Of a stretch of 64,000 nucleotides of DNA, positions 9,766 through 22,737 are shown one piece after another; the first letter of the stretch is position 1; every line of letters starts with the position of its first letter. A program made the position numbers and the translations under genes. Origin of the DNA: Vermamoeba vermiformis (Eukaryota; Tubulinea; Echinamoebida); NCBI GenBank assembly GCA_045837725.1, contig JBEWZL010000264.1, positions 1 to 64,000 on the forward strand, read 5' to 3'. The notes beneath the pieces were generated by a model. It was not told where the DNA came from. It saw only the letters and a program-made list of their open reading frames with translations, and made no database searches.

Positions 9766-11349
9766 TCAGAAGTTTTTTGGTTTTAAAATAGGTTCTCGTT
9801 CTAAATCTCCTTGTACATCAAGAGATTTTGTAGTTTTCTTATCCTCTCTGAACTCCCAGTATTTCCACAGCACAGTGCCAGAGATTAACAATGCCAGAGC
9901 TGGCAATACACTCCAAATAGGAGTGTTTTCATTGTTTGGATTCAATGAGCTGAAAACAAGCCAGAAAGTGACAGTGACTGGGCTTACAAGAGTGAAGGCG
10001 ATCATGTTGTAATTTGCCGACTCTTCGTTGAGTGCAGCGGCGCACAAGTAGCTGATGATGTAGCCCAGATTGAACAGGACGCCAAGCCACCAGTTGCTGT
10101 GGCAGCCAGGCTCTAGATTTGCGAAACATCTTGCTGACGCGTAGAAAGTACTGCAGGCATGGAGGTCAGTAGTGCTCGATCGTCCACGCTTGAACTTACT
10201 GTCCGAATTCTTGAATCGACGGCGAGAATCCAAATCCAGGAATGACATCGACCCAGAATAACACGGTAATAGTCAAAAATTGGAACAAGCAGCCCCAGAA
10301 CAACATTACGAGCTTGTCGTACGAACTGTTTTGTCGTTCGATGCCTGCATTAGCGCGAATTTTCTGCATTTCCAATTAGCCACTATCAATTATAGAACGT
10401 GAGACGTACCAAAAACTTCTCTTGTAAGACATTGTAGAGCGAGCCAGGCATAACTCCGAGCATAAAAACAAGACTCCACCAGATCTCGCCTCCTACAACG
10501 ATTAAGTACATGCAAACAATCACCGCGCCAGCGCACATACCGTCTTTTTCACCGTGAACGATGCTAATGATTTTAGGCAAAAGTGATACTACAATACCAG
10601 AGAATACCGACAATAAGGCCATCAGAGGCAACAATTGACAACTGGCGATCAGATTAGTATGCAGAGCGATCATTTGCACTAATGAAGGCAAAAATGCACT
10701 TACTAATTAATATGAGCCTTTTCCTTGACGAGCAGCTTGGTGGCAGGCATCGAAAACAGGATCGAGACCTGTTGTGATCGTTAATACAAGTTGTCTTTAA
10801 CCAGGAACTTACGTTTAACAGTAATCCTTGTAACAAAGGAGGTGTTCTCGAGGGAGGACTGACCAAAAAGCGAATTAGAATTAAAATTAAGGAAGCAGGA
10901 AAAAAAGCGGATCTCCGATCGAATCTTACCTCGCGTAAACAATTCCAATACCATTAGCGGCATTAAGCGCACCAATTGGTAGCAATATTTTCCAATATTC
11001 AGAGAATTTAGGCGTGCTAGGTCTTTTGGTGAAGTAGATCACGAGCGAGCACACGCCAAAAAATCCAATAAAGAATAAGGACGAAATCCATAATATAAAG
11101 TATGGCCCTCCCAATGATTTGCCGAACGTTTCGACCCATAAGGGCAAAGTAACCGTTTGACTTACACCACCGCCGATCACACCTGAAAAAAGCATATTCA
11201 GCACAATAATATTATACTATGAATAATGTTATTATTTTTATTAATATTTGTTTTGATTTATTTTATGAGTAAAATCGAATCTAGATTTGAAACGTACCCA
11301 AGGTGAAAATAACGTTTTTAATTACGCTCCACAACGTCGAAGCTCCCAT
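9766..11349 (-). CDS. CRT-like drug/metabolite transporter
   Basis: Six exons join in frame from ATG at 11349 (MGASTLWSVIKNVIF) to TGA at 9766, giving roughly 420 residues with about ten hydrophobic membrane helices. The order resembles the chloroquine-resistance-transporter-like branch of the DMT superfamily. It has an N-terminal pair of helices, then GALNAANGIGIVYA, a Pro-rich loop, and a middle half with SLYNVLQEKFL, which resembles the CRT xNVxKEK region. A cysteine-bearing lumenal loop follows (ARCFANLEPGCHSNWW), then helices LGYIISYLCAAAL and MIAFTLVSPVTVTFW and a charged cytosolic tail. Family members export amino acids, peptides or glutathione from vacuoles or lysosomes. The substrate here is unknown. 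It diverges from the PIP kinase gene with a 461-bp shared upstream region. Confidence 0.6.
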
Positions 11350-11810
11350 GATCGTTCTTTTTGGTGGTTAATAACTCAAGCTAACAATTTTAAAGTTAGT
11401 TTCGAGTTTAAAATATTTTTAGCGTTCGGGAATGTTCTCATGCACGTGGAAAATCACGTGGCTATGCTTCTGCGAGAGAAGTTATTTATAGCAAAATTTT
11501 ATTCTGGAGGTTTAAACCGAATCATCACCTACACAATTAACTTTGCACGCTAAGCGGCTTGATCTGATCGAAGTTTTTTGCGAGCATTAAACCATCAGAT
11601 ACTGAACAAATGTTAATAGAATTGCTGTTTATGTAAAATTCAATTGAACGATGTTACTACAACGAGTGCTGGCTCGCAAACCAGATTTTTTATGAAGTGT
11701 CAGTTCTGTCATTGTTCACGCCTTGCGCAAGAAATCTATTCGTCATTCTTTCCAAGACGAAGAGCTCAATATCGCAATTATTTATATTATATTTCGAGGC
11801 GTCATGCATC
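11350..11810. promoter_or_regulatory. Shared divergent upstream region
   Basis: This 461-bp segment separates the start codons of the minus-strand CRT-like gene and the plus-strand PIP kinase gene, so it must hold the promoters and leaders of both. It contains CACGTG-type elements near 11444-11460 (CACGTGGAAAATCACGTGG). No TATA box can be assigned with confidence. Confidence 0.45.
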
Positions 11811-14800
11811 ATGGAAAAAGATAGCAAGCTAAATTTGATTAATAGCGACTCAGATAAAATTAAGAAAACACGTCGCGTGTTATTTGGTGAGTGCTAACGA
11901 ATATTTAGGGTGCTTAAATAAATATAACATTAAATATTGCCGTTAATCAATTAATTGCGGCAAAAATTATTTTGGCAACAGTCTTTTCGGTTCTTTTCAT
12001 TATTTGACGAATGAAACAATTAATTCTAACATCGCCTCTTATATTCAGTTCGTCTACCGACCGGAATTCTGAATTCGGACTGGGATGAAGTCGATCGCTA
12101 CCGAAAAGTCTTCAAATTAAATCCCTGGGAACCATTTATATGTGGTACGTTGCTTGTTTGTCACTTGTGATATTCTAACTATGTAATAGAGCGCAAAGGC
12201 AAATACAACCATGTGGAGGGTCAGATCCTCATGTTCGAGCATTTCATATGCTTCGTGCAGGCCAAAGAAAAAGATCCCATTAAAGTAAGCCGCTGCTAAT
12301 TATCTTACAAAAATTATTAATTATAAAACCGGTGGTAATAATTATTTCTACCTTGGACAGATGATTTTACCGTTGAAAGCCATTATGCGGATCCGAAAAT
12401 TAGACAGCAAGTCGAATAATATGATAGAGCTCACATCAGTCAAGCGACTATACAAAAACAACGTAAGTTCATCGATAGAAAACGGCGATCCAAATTTACA
12501 TTAATTTTGCCGCGCAGATCCACATATTAAAACTTGCTGAAGCTCGCGACGAGTGCTTTGATTTGTTAGTATTTTTATGGAAGCAAAGAATAGCGTTTTC
12601 AGAGTATTGTAAGGCCTGACAATAATAATTTAAACGCATTTCGCTAATCACCACTTAGTCGACATGGTAGAGCTCGATTCCCTGTACGAAAGATTCAAAA
12701 TTTTAGATGCACGCGATCAAGATTGCTTGCGAAGAGAAGATTTTCACCGGACGTTAGCGCCTATCATCGCCTTCAATGACAACAAGAACTTGAGCAATTC
12801 AGATGCGGTTTTTGAGATGTTTGATTCGAATCAAGACGGAGTCTTAACGTTCCAAGTAAGTCGATATACATTACATACGACGGTTTATAACGTTTGTAGG
12901 ATTACGTCACTGGCGTTGCATTGATGGTCAAAGGCGACGTGTGGGACAGATTGCATTGTAAGTGCACAGCGCATCTATTTGCACGCCAGCACCTATCTAA
13001 TGTCCTTTTAGTTGCGTTTATGAAGTTAGACAAAGACCACGACGGATTCTTGAAAGTAGACGACTTCGCATCCGAGTACATGGTGTTGATCCTGGAGCGT
13101 CTCGGAGTCTTAGACCTATTAGAGATTAAACACATATTTACTGTGGATAATTTGAGGACGCTATTTGGCACATTAGATACTGATCGAGGTACGTAAACGA
13201 TCGATTACACTTGTGATCCCGATCTAACTCGGATACAGACGGCAAAATATCGATGGAGCAGTATAAGAAGGGCCTAAACGATCCTTGGGACATCAAATTA
13301 GCGTTGAAGATGGTTAAAATTAGTAAGAAGCTCTTTGCTCTGTAAGTTTTAAAAACTGCTAACACCCGTGTACAGATCAGCTTGACCAAGCACGACGAGA
13401 AGCTATTGAAGCACGAGAAAGGGAACAAAAAGACGAGGAAAGGAGGCGTAATTTGGCTAAGCTCGCGGACTTCACAAAAGAAATTACATTGGGCCACACG
13501 AACTGGGAGCTGGTGCAGTACATGCTCATCGGGCTCAACTTGGCAGTCGAAGTTGCAGTGCAATTGTACGAGAACTATCAGCAAGGCGGAGGTGAGCGTG
13601 CATTCGCGTTTGGCTAATAGTTTGGCTCGCGTGCTAATGTTTGTAGGCAATGATGGTGCCTCGTTGAACACGCGCATGGGCTCAAATGTCCTCGTGCAAC
13701 GCGAAGAGAAAAAACAAAAAAACGATAAGAACAAAGCTCAAGTCATCGTGTCAACGTTAAAGTCACGTGCAAGGAGTGATGCGCGGTTGGTGAAGGCGTT
13801 GAAAGAAGAAACGAAAGCGAGCATTGGCAGTGGAGATCCGTTTTTAGGCAAAAACGATAAGATTAGGTACGCAAATGTAAAAGGGTATTAACGGTCCCAC
13901 TAATTGTTTTCGATAGTGTTAATCCGCTAAGCGAAAGCAAAGAGCCGCCAGAACACGAGCGCTCGCAATATCAGCTGTCGAACATGCTGTCGTTGTTCAA
14001 TCCGTTGAACTTTGCCGATAGTTATCTTTATTCATTGCCCAAGTAAGATTCTACTTCTAAGCGATAGCTATCATTTATTCTAACGTGTTCGTCAGCTCGC
14101 GGAGTATTTGGAACAATCAAGCGACTACCGATGAAGTCGAAGACAAAGAGCTCAAGTGGAGTTTCAGAGACTTTGGCGCGATGATATTTCAAATGCTGCG
14201 AATATTCTTCGAAGTGCCTGCAGACCAGTACTTAGCCTCGTTCAGCCCCGTGCAAAGTAAGTTTCAACCACCACTTTCAGTTTTTCTTACGGCAATTCAG
14301 ATGATCATTTGTTAATCGGCACACTGAGCGGTGTTGAAGAAGTCGTTAGCACGGGAAGGTAAGGACGCACGAGTCGAGTAAACAGTGTGTCGCTAACGAG
14401 GTCAACAGGAGTGGAAGTTTTTTCTTCAAGTCACGTGACTCGAAAGTATTTCCTGAAAACATTGCCGTCTGTGGAGGAAAGCTTTTTGAAGAAGATGGTG
14501 CCTCTGTATTATAAGGTAGGCCTTGGCTTTGTTGCTCGCTGAGCCCTTGCTAACCAATATTTCACCAGTATGTTGTATCGAATCCAAACACGCTGCTCAG
14601 TCGATACTTTGGTCTTCACGACGTATCCAACGGTAACAAGCGTATTCCATTCGTTGTAATTGCCAACGTGTTCGACACGCCTCTCAAGATCCACGAGCAA
14701 TATGACCTGAAAGGATCGACCATTGATCGCACTGTCAACGTCGAAGAGCCCGTCTCAGGCATGGCGATGAAGGATATGGACTTCAAGAAGTTCGGAAGAT

Positions 14801-15371
14801 CGATTAAAGTGGGCACTTACTACCGGGATCTCATTTTGAAGCAGATCGAAAAAGATGTTTCGGTACGGATTACTCGTTATAACTCAACGATTAGCTAACA
14901 ACCTACAACCTCCAAGTGGCTCGAGAGTCTTGGTATATGCGACTATAGTCTTCTTATTGGTATTCACTTCAAAGACCGCGAAGAGCACAAAACGGCATCC
15001 AACGGAACCACTGAAGAAAGCGAGGGCTTTCAGCGAAAACAGAAGTAAGTCATGCTTATATGACAACTCGACTTAATACTTTTTATAGCGAGTCCGTATT
15101 TAGAAGGGATTATGGCGGTCTAAATTCGAATGTAAACGGCCGACAAGGCAACGAAGTGTATTTCATCGGGATTATCGACATTTTGACACTATTCGATCTC
15201 AAAAAGAAAGCAGAGCACGTCTTGAAGACTGTTAAAAACTTCGATAACGTAAGTATCGAAATTTTGCATCTCGGTCTGAAAGCTAACCCTGATCAGAAAA
15301 ATATCTCCGCAATCCCTCCGGCGCCGTATAAGGAACGATTTTTGAACTATTGCAGCACGATTTTTGTATAA
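11811..15371 (+). CDS. GRAM / EF-hand / phosphatidylinositol phosphate kinase fusion
   Basis: About fifteen exons give roughly 900 residues. A GRAM-type domain is near residues 40-135 (NPWEPFICERKGKYNHVEGQ, LPLKAIMRIRKL). EF-hand-like loops follow: DSNQDGVLTF, DKDHDGFLKVDDF and DTDRDGKISMEQY, all with good calcium ligands. After a charged coiled linker comes a type I/II/III PIP kinase core. It has the glycine loop SGSFFFKSRD, catalytic lysine FLKTL, YDLKGSTIDR, CDYSLLIGIHF (in place of MDYSLL) and the C-terminal YFIGIIDILTLFDLKKK...PYKERF. It should phosphorylate phosphoinositides at membranes under calcium control, which is inference. One base is out of register inside the glycine-loop exon: the frame changes between SRDSK and YFLKTL near 14446, although the joined peptide aligns without a gap. 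The RA scaffold gene starts only 103 bp downstream on the same strand. Confidence 0.88.
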
Positions 15372-15474
15372 TAGAAACAAAATAAGCGAATAAATTGTGT
15401 TGACCGAATTAGGAAAAGTCTGCTCTTGCGAGATTACCTGCTGGTGCAAAATTCAGTTTAGTTTCTTTAGCCAA

Positions 15475-18400
15475 ATGGATGACTTCAAGTTATATGTCAC
15501 CGAAAAGATTTATTGCTCGATCCCAGCAAGGTTCAGCGGCACATCTAGTAATGATCTCTTGAAACTCGTGGAAGAATCGTTTTTTATTAGACCCCACAAA
15601 AATCAGCCAAAAAATATATATGCCGTTGGAAAAGAAGGTAATACCAAATCACTAATTTGTAAATTTAGTTTTTAAATTGAATTAAATGCAGATCAAGCGC
15701 CTGTCAACGAAAAATTCGGCGATGTCATAAAATCCGGAAAGAGAGCCTATGTAAATTTAGATGCCGCCTCAGAGGTATTTTTCGCGGACCATTTAATCGA
15801 GATACGCATTAATTTAATTAATTAGATCGGTGAACTCGTTTTAATTTTTCTGCCCGATGGAACCAGCGTGCAATATTCTATCGACGAAATTACCACTGTA
15901 AAAGACGTGCTTGGCAAGCTTCAAAATTCAATTTCAAACCAAGTTGAGCGAAATATTTCAAGATACTCGTTGTTTGCCTTGCACCACAAAGACGGTATGC
16001 AAAATAATAGTAAAATATTTTATAATGACATTATAACGTTATTTTTCAGGTCGATTTTCATACAAGGAACTGACGAGCACGGATTTGGTCAAAAGTGTCA
16101 TCAAAGTGTCATTTGATAACAGCGAACAAGATATCCGTCATTTGAACTCCCTTTTGTTAGCTAAACCCAAAGAAGTAAGCAGCTTCATATCATGTTATTA
16201 GTGCCTAAACCATTGTGCAGGCGACTATCAACGTGGAGTTTGACGAGGGAACAATTCATTCACTGAAAATTGGTGCGTTTGAGACCTGCGGAGAAGTTAT
16301 CACGAGGATTTTGGAAGATCATCCGCGCGTCATGGGAAGAAAATTTCAAATGATTGACATTAAAAATGGTGCAGGTAAGCGGAGAGCTCCTTCGGCCCTG
16401 CCGTTCATAGTTAATGCCTTATACTATTAGAACGCGTAATCGCTCCGTATGAAGTGTTGTTTGACGTGCAAGCGAATTGGCGCCGAGCTGGTGTCGAAGG
16501 AAAATTCCAATTCAAAGTGGTGGATCCAATGGTAGCTTTGAAGATCTACTTGGAAGATGGTACGGCCATTCCACGCCTAAAAAATCTTGCATTAACCTCT
16601 TTGACCTAACAGGCAGTTGGAAAACACTCAGTTTGTTCGCGAACGCCACCACGAAGCAGATCTTGAAAAAGATGGTCGAGAAAACGAACACGGGTGAAGA
16701 ATGGAGTCACTTTGGCTTGTTTGAAATAACTAAGGGACGAGGTAGGCACTAATTACTATTGATTTGTTTTGTATCTAACCTTGATGCAGAAAAACGGTTT
16801 GGTTTGGTCGACATGCCTGCCATGTTGATCGATCTAGACTCATCGCGACTATTATGCAAACGAACAACTACCATATTGCCCGACAACGACTTGGAAGGTA
16901 CAACCAGATTACATTCTTCTTAATCAATTCGAGCCTTACTAATCAGTTGCAGACTTCGATGAACTTGATGAGACACCACGCAAAAAAGAGAAAAATGTCA
17001 TGCTTGGAAAACCGAAATTTTTGCGTCTATTAGCTGCGGGGTATTACCATGTAAGTCACGCGACCCTGCAATATCGCTCAGAGCCTAACATTAAATATCA
17101 ACCAGGAAAAAGTTGCCGTCTACTTCCCCGATGAAAACATTGCCCGAGTATCAGTCAACATCTTGACAAGCGCAGCTGATGTGCTACTTCATCTAGAGCA
17201 AACACTGCCTGATTTCTCACGAACATTGTTCAAGCTCTACAAGCCCGAAGGAGGATCACAACGTAAGTCCTTTTTTGGAAACCTCGCACCTGTTACTCAT
17301 TCGGGCCTTAGTGACCGCTTTGCACGACGAAGAAATCGTGTTCACGCAGATACAAAAGATGATGTTGCGCGATGAATGGCCGAGATTGTACCTCGTGCAG
17401 AGAGAATTCGTTCAAAAGCCCGCTGTCACCCCCTCACCTGTCAATCAGCCCAGTACTGCAAACTTGTCTAAGATGCGAAACAACGCTACTGTGCCTGTGT
17501 TCTTTGGCCGCAGCTCTTTCACAATGATTCAGATCAGCGCTCAAACCGTCGCTTCAGACATCGTTGCACAGATGCAATTCTTGTTAGGCATTGAAGATGA
17601 GCACGCCGAAGAGTATTCTTTGCTAGTATTCGACGGGCACACTGGTAAGAAGAGCGATATTTGTTATTCATTGCTCACTATCAACTCACAGAGTGGATTG
17701 TACCTGCTGACTTGCGCATCTCCAAAATTTATTCGCTGCCCAATATCCGCTTCATGTACAAATGGAACCAAGGCGAAAAGACCACTGAGGAGGTGTTTGA
17801 TGCTACAGGTATGTCAGGCGAGTTCGTCAGTCCAGCCAAGACGAGAAAAGTGCATCCTGTCACGGGTCAATTGCGACAACTGAGCGAGAAACAGCGCAAG
17901 AGGAAGTCGCATTCGTTAGGATTTGCACTCAACCCTGACGAGCTGAAGAAAGCCTTTGAAGCCGAGGAAGAGTTGATGCGCCAACAAGAGTCACCGAAGA
18001 GTCCTCATTCCGCTGAGGGACCTGTAATTGCTTCACCGCGATCTAACGACGTGCCTCCTTTAGTACGCCGTAAAGCAAGCAAACGATCGGCACTGCTAGG
18101 TACGTAATTGCTATTCACATGCAAGACTTGGCAAACAAACTCAACCTCTTGACAGTTCCCGAGCTAAACTCGGATCTTTTGCAATCACTGCCCCGTGCAC
18201 GTACCATGTCGAGTCCTGTCAGCCCGAAGATAGCCCAAGCAATCTCGGTGGACGCAGCTGTTGGATCTTCATCGTTAATGACGCTGTCCAAGTCATTCCC
18301 GACACCCTCGATCTTGACCTCGAGACTGCCTGACTTAACCGAACGATGGGTGTCGCTGTTCTCAGTCTTGCACAGTGCGAGCAAGTCCATTCCTGTTAAG

Positions 18401-19672
18401 GAAATGTCACGTGACACGCTCGAGTTGTTGACCAAGCACTTATCGACAATCAAAACGATGTTCGTGGTCAAAGATGAGAACCGAAAGACTTTCAAGCGCA
18501 TTGGCAAGCAGTTGTGGAACCAAATGCACGCACTGAATGGTACGGTCTTCTATTTTCCATCGCGGATCTAATGCGCTGGCTTTAGAACTGCTGAAGAACG
18601 ATGACGCATCCGCTCGAGCAAGGGCCCCTGAACACGCTCAGATCATCTCGCGACAGTTCGACTCGCTGTTCCAGTTCTACATCAAGTACACTGATATTGA
18701 AATGGAGAACAAGGCTCAAAAACTCATTCACGATGCGGAGCACACTCTGTTGCATATCAAAGATGCTCACGATGGTGCAAAGTTGGCCGATGAAGTACGT
18801 CACAAAATCAGCTCTACCTCGATTCTAATCACAATATAGTTCTCCTACGTAATGTTGCTACGCACGTTTTTATCCATTGACGTGCCGTTTGACGACGCCA
18901 AAGTCAAACAAGTCATCAACGGCTGCAATTTGATCTCAAATGAGATCGCTGACTTTGTCGGGGAAACAATTCGCAAGAAGTCAGATGACACCAAAGAACG
19001 AGCTGCAAGTGTCGCTAAGATGATTAAAAACACGGGTGCCTTGTTATCAAACGTAAGTTAGCCCTTATTTATTTGCCGACACACTTTCTAACTCGTGCTG
19101 CTAGCTTTGGAAGGCTGAACAAAAGCTCTCTGACAAAGAACTGATCAAGCTCCAAATCGAAATTGGTTTGAATCAATTGAACAAGACATTGACACGGTTT
19201 AAAGGTAAGTTCTCGTCACACTTCGCGGTCACGGCTAACTGTATGTACAGACAAGGAAGATCTGTTGGGCAAGACCAACTCGAGCGTTAATAGTTTGGTA
19301 AGTGTCTGTCGCAATGTTTTTGCAAAGCTTAACATTTTGTAGTTGCAAATGGTATCTTTCAAAGCGAAAGAACGAACATCGATGACAGACGAAGAAATCG
19401 ACATCTTGACTTCATTGTGCGACATATTCGCGAACTCTACTTCATCAATCTGCACCAACTTCATATCGATGTTGCTTGAAAACAGCAAGGACGTCATTCA
19501 GAGCGAGAAGTCACACCTCTTTGCCGTCGTGCACGTGCTCGGCATGCACCGTATTGCCCTCAATATCGCAGTGCCGCAGTGCCAAGTTGAGCCTCAACAA
19601 CAGGACATGTCTGGACTCCTACGACTCATTTCAATGGTCTTGGATCTCGTCAACAACTTGTTGCACATCTAG
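15475..19672 (+). CDS. Multi-RA (ubiquitin-fold) domain scaffold with helical C-terminus
   Basis: About seventeen short exons give roughly 1,090 residues from ATG at 15475. The first half contains about six consecutive units that look like RA/ubiquitin-fold domains. Each opens with a hydrophobic strand and ends with a 'xFxLFxxxxG' strand: LYVTEKIYCSIPARF, LVLIFLPDGTSVQYSI...YSLFALHHKDG, ATINVEFDEGTIHSLKI, LKIYLEDGSWKTLSLF, KVAVYFPDENIARVSV...TLFKLYKPEGG and TVPVFFGRSSFTMIQIS...YSLLVFDGH. A basic, Ser/Pro-rich linker follows (KRKSHSLGF, PKSPHS). The last 450 residues are predicted all-alpha bundles. Such arrays usually bind Ras/Rap GTPases or lipids at the cortex. Talin and RIAM are functional analogues but not clear homologues. 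The stop is 41 bp from that of the convergent ABC transporter. Confidence 0.75.
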
Positions 19673-19713
19673 TCCTTTTTGCTTGTTTTCAAGAGTAAAC
19701 TTTACAATTTGAT

Positions 19714-22675
19714 TTACATGTGATTATGACCGCGGCCGTGGTGTCCGTGATAGCCTTGCGGGAACTTCGCTGCGGGTGAAGCTGGTGACGCGCCTTCGTT
19801 CTTGGCAGCTTGTTGCTTTTGCTCGCGTTCTTTCTCGCTGCGGGAACGTAAGAACAAAAGAGGAATACCACACGAATGAATAACTTACCTCTGCGACTGC
19901 ATGGTCCACAAGTGGTGATATTCACCGGCCATGTCGAGCAACTCTTCGTGCGTGCCTCGCTCGATGATGACACCATCTACAAAGTGTTAACGACGGTGCC
20001 GTTGTAACGTGGTATATATAGCGTACCTTTCAGCACCAAGATCTGATCGCAGTCAACGATGGTCGACAATCGATGAGCAATGATCATTGTCGTGCGGCCC
20101 TTAGCCACATCCGTCAAGTTCTTTTGAATTTCACGCTCAGTGTCTGTGTCTAAAGCTGAGGTTGCTTCATCGAAAATCAAAACTAATGGAGAGTTAGATC
20201 TATGGTTTTACGGCCGGTAAAGGAGGAGAATTCTTACTTGGCGGATCCTTCAAGACTGCACGAGCAATAGCAACACGTTGTTTTTCACCACCACTCAATC
20301 TCAAGCCACGCTCGCCGACCCTCGTTTTGTAACCTTCTTTCTGTCGCAGAATAAAGTCGTGCAAGTGCGCAATGGCCGCGGCTTCTTCGACCTCGTCGCG
20401 CGTAGCCTCCATCTTGCCGTAATGAATGTTGTATTCGATGGTGTCGTTGAACAACACCGTGTCTTGTGGCACAATACCTATATAATGGTACTTATTAATA
20501 AAGGCTCGACAATAATTGGATCAGGTACGGATGCGATCCTGGATGTGCCAGATTTGGAACTTACCGATGACTTTTCGCAAGGAGTTTTGCGTCACTTTAG
20601 AGATATCTTGCCCGTTGATCGTAATAACACCTTCCATAACGTCGTAGAATCGATACAACAATCGACTCATCGTGCTTTTACCAGCACCCGTAGCACCCAC
20701 AATAGCGAACTTGCTGCCGTGTGGCACAGTGAACGAGACACCTTTGAGCACAGGTTGATTGGCCTCGTAGCCGAACACAACGTTTTTAAACTCAATTTCA
20801 GCCTTGTCTCGGCACGCCAACGGAACTGCATCGATCGCATCTTGCACCTGTGCGAATGAAATTCACGCGTGAGTTACCTCTGTGGACCTTAAGGCAGATT
20901 CGTGACGTACCTCAGGGACTTCGCGCATCAATGAGAACATCTGTTCCATGTCGATAATGGCAGTCTTGATCATGCGGTACGTCGAGCCCAACAAGTTGAG
21001 TGGCTGATAGAGCTGCAACAAGTACGTGTTCACCATCACAAAGTCACCGATGGACATCACGCCATCAACTACTGAACTGGCTGCCATCATCATGATTATA
21101 GCCACTGAGAATACAATTAGCAACGTGCATCAATAGACCGACTTACTTGGTTCAGTGAACAGAACTTTCAGTGAAAATGGGTCCACGCACACCGTTCAAT
21201 CCTTACCTCCGATAGCAATAATAAAGGCCTGACCAGAGTTCAAGAGCGCCAATGACGACTGATTCTTCTGCGAGGCCTCGTTGTACTCGCCCAGTGCCTC
21301 TTCGTAGCGGTGATACTCGTGGTGTTCGTTGTTGAAGTACTTCACCGTCTCAAAATTCATCAACGAGTCCACTGACCGATCGTTCGCTTTAGAGTCCTGT
21401 CGGTCGTGAATTAAAACGCCGTTCACACGCTTAATTTTTTGTCACTTACAGCATCGTTCATGATTCGACGGAACTTGGTTCGCCATTCGGTAATGGTAAT
21501 AGTGAAAACAGCGTAGCCACTATAGGCATATATAATTAATCACTATAGTCTTAGATAATACGGTGATTGGTGTTGGGCCCAAAATGACTTACGCGACAGT
21601 GACAAAAGTGACGAGAGCAAACCAAGGGCTGTAATAACTCAGCAACACAATCACCGTCAACAACAGCTCTAAAATTGTCGGCAGAATGTTGAACAGCGTC
21701 CATTGCAGAAACGACGCGATGCCACTTTGACCGCGCTCGAAGGCACGCAATATAGTTCCCGTCTTTCTAAATAAGGAAATTCATCTTAATTAATTCCTAT
21801 TCAGTCTTCTATAATATCCCTTAATCAATTCCAGGAATGTGTAATTAATTTTGAAGGCTCAGCATCGCGTGTCCAAAAGTACTCGAAGAAGGGTACTTGT
21901 CACGAAATAAAGTGGCTAAGAATGCAAAATAACGTACCTGTGAATATGGAATCGTAACGAGAGTGTGTGCAAGTGTTCATATGTATCTAATGAAGCTCGT
22001 TTTGATGCTTCATTTTGGACCTAGATCCGGTCAAAGTGGGTGAGCAACGCAAAAACGACAGAACAATTGCATACCTTATTAAACACTGAATCTTTAGAGT
22101 TGGTGCATGCGGTTGTTAAAAATCGCAGCAGACCATACATAACTATCCAAATCGCTGCTGATTTCAGCGTTGCATCCGTACTAAAAGAAATTCGCGAAAA
22201 ATTGGAATTATTGATTTTTGAATTCATTAAGGAAATGCTGCTTACGTCGAAAGGGTATCAATAGCATTTTTGAATGTGATTGGTACCAATATTACGAATA
22301 CCTGAATTTTCGAATATCAATAATTGTCGCGCGATCTTAATCAGATTCTGTATCTCACCTTCGAAAACACTAGTAGTAGCATCGAGATTACTACTCGAAC
22401 TTTTATTCCAAAATCTAGCCATAAATAAGGCAATAACGTCTTGACCGCTTGTAGATCGCTGGAAAAAAAATAATATAATTATTTTCTGACGATAGATCGA
22501 GCTCGAAAAGTATATTCCAATCTTATAATAGCTATTGTATCGTGCAAAATAAATTTTAAAATTATTATTACCTTAATTTGAGACCAGGTTGCGCTGGCTG
22601 TGCTTGAAGCTGTTGCGCTTCTACATCCTCGACAGGCCGATAGCCTCGACCACACAATTGAAGTATCCACGACAT
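19714..22675 (-). CDS. ABC half transporter, ABCB6/HMT1-ATM1 type
   Basis: About eleven exons give roughly 740 residues: one six-helix membrane domain followed by one nucleotide-binding domain. Membrane-domain signatures are typical of the HMT1/ATM1 branch: [49 protein letters not shown] and [20 protein letters not shown]. The ATPase part is intact, with Walker [11 protein letters not shown]-loop IVPQD, signature LSGGEKQR, Walker B LIFDEA, D-loop SALD and switch AHRLS. It starts [17 protein letters not shown], so it lacks the extra N-terminal five-helix domain of ABCB6, and no clear mitochondrial presequence is seen. The C-terminus is His/Gly-rich ([12 protein letters not shown]), a possible metal ligand. 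Members export glutathione-, phytochelatin- or porphyrin-linked cargo from mitochondria or into vacuoles. The cargo here is unknown. Confidence 0.88.
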
Positions 22676-22737
22676 ATTAAAGAAAATATATTGTGGTTAC
22701 TCGTTCGTTTATTTGTGACAATTGCCGATCAGTAAAT

